From contig JALZUH010000055.1 in assembly GCA_023301645.1 (NCBI GenBank), positions 1-9,069 of the forward strand: a stretch of 9,069 nt of DNA, given 5' to 3'. Positions 1 to 5,426 of the stretch are shown here, piece after piece. The translations under genes were made by a program, and so were the position numbers. This stretch comes from Akkermansiaceae bacterium. Its GTDB lineage: Bacteria; Verrucomicrobiota; Verrucomicrobiia; Verrucomicrobiales; Akkermansiaceae. The stretch's first letter is position 1; each line of letters opens with the position of its first letter. Below the pieces are notes generated by a model. That model saw only the letters and a list, made by a program, of their open reading frames with translations. It had not been told where the DNA came from and did no database searches.

Positions 1-1
1 A

Positions 2-685
2 AATGCTGGCTCAAGACCTGAGTCGGGAGCAGGTGCGGGAGAGGGTCGCAAACACAATCGAGATGGTAAGCCTATGGATGTGAGGCGGAAGATGGAGGAC
101 CTAGCGCACGCGGATTTAAATAAGAATGGTATGATTGAGTTCGTGGAGTTTTCCTCGATCAAGCGCTTAGAGCTACTTGATGATGTGAAGCGTCGCAGCC
201 TCTATGACTATCTTGATGTGAATGATGATGGTGTGCTTCAGAGTGTGGAGTTTCGCCCGAAGCGACCTCGCTGGTTGTCTTCTCTGAGGGAGGATTTCAG
301 TCGGTTTGATAAGGATCAGAGTGATGACGTATCATTGGAGGAGTTCGCCCAAATACCTTTTTTAGCTGAGTTTAAGCCAGCGGTGCGTGAGAAACTATTT
401 GGCGAAATCGATGGTGATCGTAATGGAGCCGTCACAGTTGCTGAGCTGGGTCGTCCTCGCAGGGGGCGCTTTGTGGAGAAGATCGATTTTTCAATTTACG
501 ATAATAATACTAGTGGTGGTCTTGATCAGCAGGAGTATCTGAAGCTTCCCTTTATCCACCGAATCCCCAAGGATCGTGTGGAGAGTCTCTTTAAGACTAT
601 TGATGCTAATAATGATGGGGAGCTTTCTTCGGGTGAGTTCAAGGAGCATCACCAAAAGAGAATGCATGGTCGCAAGCCCCGCTAA
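2..685 (+). CDS. Multi-EF-hand calcium-binding protein, 5' end cut by window edge
   Basis: Predicted Ca2+-binding protein. Numbering from the ATG at 74, six 12-residue EF-hand loops begin at Asp14, Asp48, Asp79, Asp113, Asp143 and Asp177, and each ends in Glu at position 12. Five have the conserved Gly at loop position 6; the third (DKDQSDDVSLEE) has Asp there. Loop starts are spaced 34, 31, 34, 30 and 34 residues, so the protein reads as three tandem double-EF-hand units of 64-65 residues; the second and third units share an RP(K/R)R...DFS...PF pattern. The frame is open through all 24 codons before the ATG to the window edge, and that stretch is Gly/Ala/Glu/Arg-rich like a linker. The ATG has no clear ribosome site and no signal peptide follows it, so I infer that the true start lies upstream and that a signal peptide may be missing. 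A start at 74 (203 residues) remains possible. The function beyond Ca2+ binding is unknown. Confidence 0.8.
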   Translation, partial: NAGSRPESGAGAGEGRKHNRDGKPMDVRRKMEDLAHADLNKNGMIEFVEFSSIKRLELLDDVKRRSLYDYLDVNDDGVLQSVEFRPKRPRWLSSLREDFSRFDKDQSDDVSLEEFAQIPFLAEFKPAVREKLFGEIDGDRNGAVTVAELGRPRRGRFVEKIDFSIYDNNTSGGLDQQEYLKLPFIHRIPKDRVESLFKTIDANNDGELSSGEFKEHHQKRMHGRKPR

Positions 686-800
686 GCCTCAGTGGCCGCT
701 CATTATGAAGCGGGGAGTCTTCGTGTAGGTGATTACTACCTAGAGTGGCTGGGTGAATACTTTTAGTCAGGTGACTAGCTAGGGGTATTAAAAATGAGCA
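686..800. other. Convergent intergenic spacer with small inverted repeats
   Basis: This non-coding spacer lies between the EF-hand gene and the terminator of the lpd transcript. It contains three short inverted repeats: CCGCT/AGCGG at 696-700 and 709-713, TAGGT/ACCTA at 726-730 and 738-742, and TAGTCA/TGACTA at 764-769 and 772-777. The first could be a weak terminator hairpin for the EF-hand gene, but no T-run follows it on the plus strand. No credible ORF with a start signal is seen. Confidence 0.4.
764..777. repeat. 14-bp near-perfect palindrome TAGTCA-GG-TGACTA
   Basis: Two 6-base arms are separated by two bases. The AGTCA/TGACT half-sites recur, with wider spacing, upstream of the isocitrate dehydrogenase gene at 4538-4552. 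The symmetry is clear in the sequence. A role as a protein-binding site is only inferred, and a palindrome of this size can arise by chance. Confidence 0.35.
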
Positions 801-836
801 CAAAAAAAACGGGAACCTCGATTAAGGCTCCCGTTT
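801..836 (-). terminator. Rho-independent terminator of the icd-lpd transcript
   Basis: Read on the minus strand, the arms AAACGGGAGCCT and AGGTTCCCGTTT pair over about 12 bp with one G-U wobble. They enclose a six-base loop (TAATCG), and the 3' arm runs into a tract of eight Ts. The hairpin begins 22 bases after the lpd stop codon. The mirrored plus-strand T content (TTTGTTGATTT) is weaker, so any termination of the converging EF-hand transcript would be partial. Confidence 0.9.
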
Positions 837-858
837 GTTGATTTGAATCTAAGGTTGA

Positions 859-2232
859 TTAGAAGTGGATCGCGTGTCCGTCGGCATCAAGTGTCGCTTC
901 GTGAATAGCTTCAGCGAGTGTTGGGTGCGCGTGGATGGTGGAGTGGATCTCTTCATTAGTGAGCTCCATCTCAAGGGCGAGTCCCATTTCAGCAATGAGC
1001 TCAGTAGCATTTTCACCGATGATGTGTGCTCCGAGAAGTTCACCGTGTTCCTTGCCGAAGAGTAGCTTCACGAAGCCTTCTGTATCACCAGAGGCTTGTG
1101 CTTTACCGATAGCTGCGTAAGGGAACTTACCGACTTTGTAGTCGACGCCTTCCTCTTTAAGCGCGCGCTCGGTCTTACCTACTGATGCTACCTGTGGGTG
1201 AGCGTAGGTGCAGCCTGGGAAGTTACCTACCTTACGTGGTGTGTGACCTTCTACGAAGAGTCCTTCGACACACTGGATAGCTTCGAAGCTAGCTGTGTGT
1301 GCTAGCCATGGTGGGCCTGAGATATCTCCTACTGCGTAAACATTAGGGATAGATGTCTCGTAGCGGTCGCCGACTTTGATAAATCCACGATCAAGATCAG
1401 GCTGCTCACCTCCAGGAAGAACTGGGTCGACACCGATCGCAACGAGGCAGGTGTCAGCTGTGATAGTTTCTGTGCCCTTAGGTCCTTCTACGTCGATAGT
1501 GACTGAGTCACCGTTGTCCTTGAAGGAGACACACTTGGTGTCAGTGAGGCAGCGCACACCTTGCTTAGTGAATGACTTCTGAAGCTCTTGTCCGACCTCT
1601 GTGTCTTCTACAGGGAGGAGGTTAGGCTGCATTTCGATGATCGTTACCTTGGTGCCGAATGCATTGTAAACATAGGCGAATTCTACACCAATAGCACCTG
1701 CTCCGATGATGATCATTTCCTTAGGCTGCTCGGCAAGAACCATGGCTTCCTTTGAGCTGATGACTTTTTTGCTAAATGGTAGTGGTGGGAGCGCTTTGCT
1801 CTTACAACCAGTAGCGATCATGGTGTTTGATCCTTCGATGACACTTTCTTTGCCGTCAGGAGCAGTGACCTTGACGTGGGTGCTGTCTTCGATAGAGCCC
1901 ATGCCACGGATGTAGTCGATTTTGTTCTTCTTAAAGAGGAACTCGATACCACCAGCGAGGCGGTCTGATACACCACGTGAGCGACCTACTACCTTCGACC
2001 AGTCGTAGGCGAGATTGTCAAATGAGATTCCAAATGTGCCAGCTTTCTTGGTGAGAGTCTGGTAGAGTTCAGCATTCTTGAGGAGTGCCTTAGTAGGGAT
2101 ACATCCCCAGTTAAGACAGGTGCCGCCAGCGCGGTCTGCTTCTACTACGGCTACTTTTTTCCCGAGTTGGGCTGCGCGAATGGCTCCGACGTATCCGGCA
2201 GGTCCGCCGCCGATGACTATGAGATCATACAT
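859..2232 (-). CDS. lpd: Dihydrolipoyl dehydrogenase (E3 component)
   Basis: FAD-dependent flavoprotein that reoxidises the lipoyl group on E2 of 2-oxo-acid dehydrogenase complexes (or on the glycine-cleavage H protein), passing electrons to NAD+. At 457 residues it is of normal length for the family. The N-terminal FAD motif GGGPAG is at 8-13. The redox-active disulfide is GGTCLNWGCIPTK with Cys39 and Cys44. The NAD fold GAGAIG is at 177-182, with Glu200 ending the following strand as expected for NAD rather than NADP. The second FAD contact VYAVGD is at 298-303. The C-terminal HAHPTLAE gives the catalytic His436 and Glu441. It starts 37 bases after the isocitrate dehydrogenase stop and ends just before a strong terminator, so it is probably the last gene of that transcript. 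No E1 or E2 gene lies in the window, so which complex it serves cannot be read here. No SD-like motif precedes the ATG (upstream is AT-rich). Confidence 0.96.
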   Translation of the reverse strand: MYDLIVIGGGPAGYVGAIRAAQLGKKVAVVEADRAGGTCLNWGCIPTKALLKNAELYQTLTKKAGTFGISFDNLAYDWSKVVGRSRGVSDRLAGGIEFLFKKNKIDYIRGMGSIEDSTHVKVTAPDGKESVIEGSNTMIATGCKSKALPPLPFSKKVISSKEAMVLAEQPKEMIIIGAGAIGVEFAYVYNAFGTKVTIIEMQPNLLPVEDTEVGQELQKSFTKQGVRCLTDTKCVSFKDNGDSVTIDVEGPKGTETITADTCLVAIGVDPVLPGGEQPDLDRGFIKVGDRYETSIPNVYAVGDISGPPWLAHTASFEAIQCVEGLFVEGHTPRKVGNFPGCTYAHPQVASVGKTERALKEEGVDYKVGKFPYAAIGKAQASGDTEGFVKLLFGKEHGELLGAHIIGENATELIAEMGLALEMELTNEEIHSTIHAHPTLAEAIHEATLDADGHAIHF

Positions 2233-2269
2233 AATAATTATTTAAGTTGTTGGGTGATAATTGAGAGAA

Positions 2270-4465
2270 TTAGATAGTGGCTAGGATGCCATTGAGTGTG
2301 CTACTTGGGCGCATGGCTTCACCTGCAAGCTGGTCATTAGGCATGAAGTAGCCGCCTGTCTCGACAGCTGATCCTTGCACTGCAATGAGCTCGGCGAGGA
2401 TGGCTTCTTCATTACTGACGAGTGCTGCTGCAACAGGTGCGAAGCGTGCTGCAAGTGCTGTGTCGCATGTCTGAGCGGCTAGTTCCTGTGCCCAGTAGAG
2501 TCCGAGGTAGAAGTGTGAGCCACGGTTATCGATACCACCGAGCTTACGCGTTGGTGATTTATCCGTGAGGAGGAACTTACTAGTCGCAGCATCGAGTGCA
2601 TTGGCTAGGATCTTAGCTCCTTGGTTATCACAGCTATCAGATAGATGCTCTAGTGAAACGGCGAGGGCGAGGAATTCTCCAAGTGAGTCCCAACGAAGGT
2701 AGTTTTCTTGGGTGAACTGCTCGACGTGCTTAGGCGCTGAGCCACCAGCTCCTGTCTCGAAGAGTCCGCCGCCATTCATGAGTGGGACGATGGAGAGCAT
2801 CTTAGCAGAGGTGCCGAGCTCGAGAATAGGGAAGAGGTCAGTGAGGTAGTCGCGGAGGACGTTGCCTGTTACTGAGATAGTGTCTTGTCCTTCCTTGACG
2901 CGTGCTAGGGTGAACTCAGTAGCTTCGACTGGTGACATGATGTGGATCTCTAGTCCATCGGTGTCGTGGTCTCCGAGATATTGTCCGACTTTTTGGATCA
3001 GCTGGGCGTCGTGGGCGCGTGTCTCGTCGAGCCAGAATACAGCTGGGCTGCCTGTGGCACGGGCGCGGTTTACGGCGAGTTTTACCCAGTCTTGGATAGG
3101 GGCGTCTTTGACCTGACATGCACGCCAGATGTCGCCTTCTTCTACGGCGTGCTCAGTGAGGACATTACCATCAGTATCTGTGATGGTGATTTTTCCGTCG
3201 GCTGGCATTTCAAAGGTCTTGTCGTGTGAGCCGTATTCTTCAGCTTTCTGCGCCATGAGTCCGACATTAGGAACGGTGCCCATGGTAGTGGGGTCAAATG
3301 CACCGTTGGCCTTACAGAAATCGATGGTGGCTTGGTAGATGCCTGCGTATGAGGCGTCTGGGATGACGGCTTTGGTGTCTTGCTGCTCACCGGCTGCATT
3401 CCACATTTGGCCTGATGTGCGGATCATCGCAGGCATAGATGCATCTACGATGACGTCACTAGGGACGTGTAGGTTGGTGATACCTTTGTCTGAGTTGACC
3501 ATAGCGATGGCTGGGCCATTAGCATATGCGGCTTCGATGTCAGCTTCGATGGCTGATTTCTGGTCAGCTGGAAGGGAATCGATCTTGCTAAGAAGGTCGC
3601 CGAAGCCGTTTTTGAGGTCGATATTGAGACCTGCGAGCACTTCTGCGTGCTTGCTGAAGACGTCTTTGAAAAATACTTCTACACAGTGGCCGAAGATGAT
3701 CGGGTCTGAGACCTTCATCATCGTTGCCTTCATGTGAAGGGAGAAGAGGACTCCTTGTGACTTCGCCTCTGCAATCTGCTCATTGAGGAAGCTTACGAGG
3801 GCAGCCTTACTCATGAGAGTGGCGTCGAGGATTTCACCCGCTAGTAGTGGAGTGCTATCCTTGAGGATAGTTTCTGTGCCGTTGGTGGCAGTGTGGCGGA
3901 TCGTGGCTACCGTGGCTTCTTCAAGTGTGAGTGACTGCTCGTTCGAGCGGAAGTCGCCACTGCTCATGCAGGATACGTGTGACTTGGAGTCGGCTGACCA
4001 TGCTCCCATGCGGTGTGGGTTTGCCTTGGCGTATTCTTTGACTGCCTTAGGGGCGCGACGATCTGAGTTACCTTCACGTAGCACTGGGTTTACGGCTGAT
4101 CCTTTGATCTTGGAGTAGCGATCTACTGCGTCAGCGTAGTTAGGAATGTCGTAGCCTTTGGCCTGGAGCTCGGCGATGGCTTCTTCCATCTGTGGCACTG
4201 AGGCGGAGATGTTGGGAAGCTTGATGATGTTTGCCTCAGGTGTTTTGGCGAGTGCTCCTAGCTCGGCGAGTGCGTCTGGGATCTGTTGTTCAGACGTGAG
4301 GTTTTCCGGGAAGTTAGCAATGATACGTCCTGCAAGTGAGATGTCTTTTGTCTGGACGTTTACACCGCATGATTGGGTGAATGCTTGGACGATAGGGAGA
4401 AATGAGTAGGTGGCGAGAGCTGGTGCCTCGTCGGTCTGGGTGTAGTAGATAGTTTCTTTGCTCAT
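2270..4465 (-). CDS. icd: Monomeric NADP-dependent isocitrate dehydrogenase (IDH-II)
   Basis: Cytosolic TCA-cycle enzyme converting isocitrate plus NADP+ to 2-oxoglutarate, CO2 and NADPH. The 731-residue length and collinear sequence match the monomeric IDH family (about 740 residues; known from Azotobacter, Vibrio and Corynebacterium), which is unrelated in length to the 400-residue homodimeric Icd. Recognisable blocks are the N-terminal YTQTDEAPALATYSFLPI (8-25), LREGNSDRRAP (129-139) with substrate-binding Ser/Asn/Arg candidates, KATMMKVSDPIIFGH (246-260), DASMPAMIRTSGQMWN (341-356), FWLDETRAHD (477-486), and the NADP-region PLMNGGGLFETGAGGSAPKH (561-580). The frame is intact throughout. 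It lies 111 bases downstream of thiD with its own candidate promoter and 37 bases upstream of lpd, so icd-lpd is a likely two-gene transcript. No SD motif is seen before the ATG. The family assignment is firm; cofactor choice is taken from the family. Confidence 0.97.
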   Translation of the reverse strand: MSKETIYYTQTDEAPALATYSFLPIVQAFTQSCGVNVQTKDISLAGRIIANFPENLTSEQQIPDALAELGALAKTPEANIIKLPNISASVPQMEEAIAELQAKGYDIPNYADAVDRYSKIKGSAVNPVLREGNSDRRAPKAVKEYAKANPHRMGAWSADSKSHVSCMSSGDFRSNEQSLTLEEATVATIRHTATNGTETILKDSTPLLAGEILDATLMSKAALVSFLNEQIAEAKSQGVLFSLHMKATMMKVSDPIIFGHCVEVFFKDVFSKHAEVLAGLNIDLKNGFGDLLSKIDSLPADQKSAIEADIEAAYANGPAIAMVNSDKGITNLHVPSDVIVDASMPAMIRTSGQMWNAAGEQQDTKAVIPDASYAGIYQATIDFCKANGAFDPTTMGTVPNVGLMAQKAEEYGSHDKTFEMPADGKITITDTDGNVLTEHAVEEGDIWRACQVKDAPIQDWVKLAVNRARATGSPAVFWLDETRAHDAQLIQKVGQYLGDHDTDGLEIHIMSPVEATEFTLARVKEGQDTISVTGNVLRDYLTDLFPILELGTSAKMLSIVPLMNGGGLFETGAGGSAPKHVEQFTQENYLRWDSLGEFLALAVSLEHLSDSCDNQGAKILANALDAATSKFLLTDKSPTRKLGGIDNRGSHFYLGLYWAQELAAQTCDTALAARFAPVAAALVSNEEAILAELIAVQGSAVETGGYFMPNDQLAGEAMRPSSTLNGILATI

Positions 4466-4489
4466 GGTAGTGACGTTTAGTTGCCGAGT

Positions 4490-4518
4490 TATTTAGTTTT
4501 AAGAGGTGTTGTGGTCAA
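4490..4518 (-). promoter_or_regulatory. Candidate sigma70-type promoter of icd
   Basis: On the minus strand TTGACC (4513-4518, five of six matches to the -35 consensus) is followed after exactly 17 bases by TAAATA (4490-4495), a poor -10 match. The start of transcription would fall near 4483, giving a leader of roughly 20 bases before the icd ATG. The spacing and the gap after thiD support it; the weak -10 keeps the call tentative. Confidence 0.35.
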
Positions 4519-4537
4519 TGCTATTCCACAGTTAGTC

Positions 4538-4552
4538 AGTCATATTGTGACT
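4538..4552. promoter_or_regulatory. Inverted repeat AGTCA-N5-TGACT, possible operator upstream of icd
   Basis: Five-base perfect arms flank TATTG. The site sits about 20 bases upstream of the candidate -35 box of icd and 24 bases past the thiD stop, a position suited to an activator. The same half-sites with a two-base spacer occur at 764-777. There is no T-run after it, so it is not a terminator for thiD. Function is inferred from position only. Confidence 0.25.
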
Positions 4553-4575
4553 TTGATTCGGTGGGGTGAGATTAC

Positions 4576-5388
4576 TTAGTGAGCATGCCAGCCAAGGCCT
4601 TGGACGGCCTGCTCTCCAAGCTGCCACGAGTGGGCGTTTTTGATGAGTTTCTGGACGAGTTCGATAGCGTCTTGTGTGGCTGTTTCGAGGGGGGTTTTCT
4701 TGGCGAGTCCTGCGGCGATAGCGGAGGACAGGGTGCAGCCTGTGCCGTGAAGGCCTTTGGCTTGGTCAGCAAGAGGGGTGGCAGGGTGGCTAAAGTGATG
4801 TGCTTGCTGCTGGTGCCATAGGATGTCGAGGAGCTCGGTTTGGTTTGCGAGGTGGCCTCCTTTGATAAGGCATGAGGTTTGTAGTTTTTGTGAGATCTTT
4901 TCGGCAGCGGCTTCGAGGTCTTTTTTCGTGGTGATTTTCTCAGATAAGATAAATTCTGCTTCTGGGATATTGGGGGTGATGACCGTGGCTCTGGGGAGTA
5001 GTCTTTCGATGTAGCTATTAGCAGCTTCTTGGTCCATGAGCGGGGTTCCCGTTGAGGAGATCATGACAGGGTCGATGACGATGGGGGCAGTGGTGTTTTT
5101 GAGGATTTCTTCGACAGCTATAGCGCAGCTTCGTGATGGTAGGAGTCCGATTTTGATAGCTCCTACGGGGTAGGTTTCGAGGAGGATCTTGAGCTGATCC
5201 TGTAGGCCGGAGATGGAGATTTCTTCAATGCTGCGAACTTCTAGTGGAGTTTCTGCGACGATGCAGGTGAGCGCACTTAGTCCGTGCACTCCGAAGTGCT
5301 GAAATGTTTTCAGGTCAGCTTGGATGCCAGCGCCTGCTGAGCTGTCAGAGCCTGCGATGGTGAGGGCGATGGGTGGGGTGATTTGCAT
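4576..5388 (-). CDS. thiD: Hydroxymethylpyrimidine/phosphomethylpyrimidine kinase
   Basis: Ribokinase-superfamily enzyme that phosphorylates HMP and then HMP-phosphate to the pyrophosphate joined to the thiazole by ThiE in thiamine biosynthesis; cytosolic. At 270 residues it has the usual single-domain length, with no fused ThiE. Motifs in order are LTIAGSDSSAGAGIQADLKTF (9-29, substrate-binding N-terminus), VIDPVM (104-109), ITPNIPEAE (137-145), KGGH (176-179), and HGTGCTLSSAIAAGLA (214-229) holding the anion hole and the catalytic Cys218 typical of ThiD. It begins 37 bases after the VWA gene stop, so it is probably cotranscribed with it. No TPP riboswitch is visible in that gap and no other thiamine gene is nearby. 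The ATG lacks an SD; the bases before it are CCCCTCCC on the coding strand, the opposite of an SD. A pyridoxal-kinase-like activity is a less likely alternative. Confidence 0.93.
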   Translation of the reverse strand: MQITPPIALTIAGSDSSAGAGIQADLKTFQHFGVHGLSALTCIVAETPLEVRSIEEISISGLQDQLKILLETYPVGAIKIGLLPSRSCAIAVEEILKNTTAPIVIDPVMISSTGTPLMDQEAANSYIERLLPRATVITPNIPEAEFILSEKITTKKDLEAAAEKISQKLQTSCLIKGGHLANQTELLDILWHQQQAHHFSHPATPLADQAKGLHGTGCTLSSAIAAGLAKKTPLETATQDAIELVQKLIKNAHSWQLGEQAVQGLGWHAH

Positions 5389-5426
5389 GAGATAGGGAGG
5401 GGTTACTAGATGGTGCTTGGGTGTTG

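Noticed and set aside
696..713. Hairpin CCGCT/AGCGG as terminator of the EF-hand gene
   Set aside because: It has only five paired bases with an eight-base loop and no following T-run.
3339..3737. 132-codon open frame on the plus strand within icd
   Set aside because: It lies antisense to the firmly identified isocitrate dehydrogenase gene, has no recognisable protein family or start signal, and its composition follows from the codon pattern of the opposite strand.
5389..5426. TPP riboswitch before thiD
   Set aside because: The 38-base gap is too short for the aptamer, and the conserved CUGAGA-type segment is absent.
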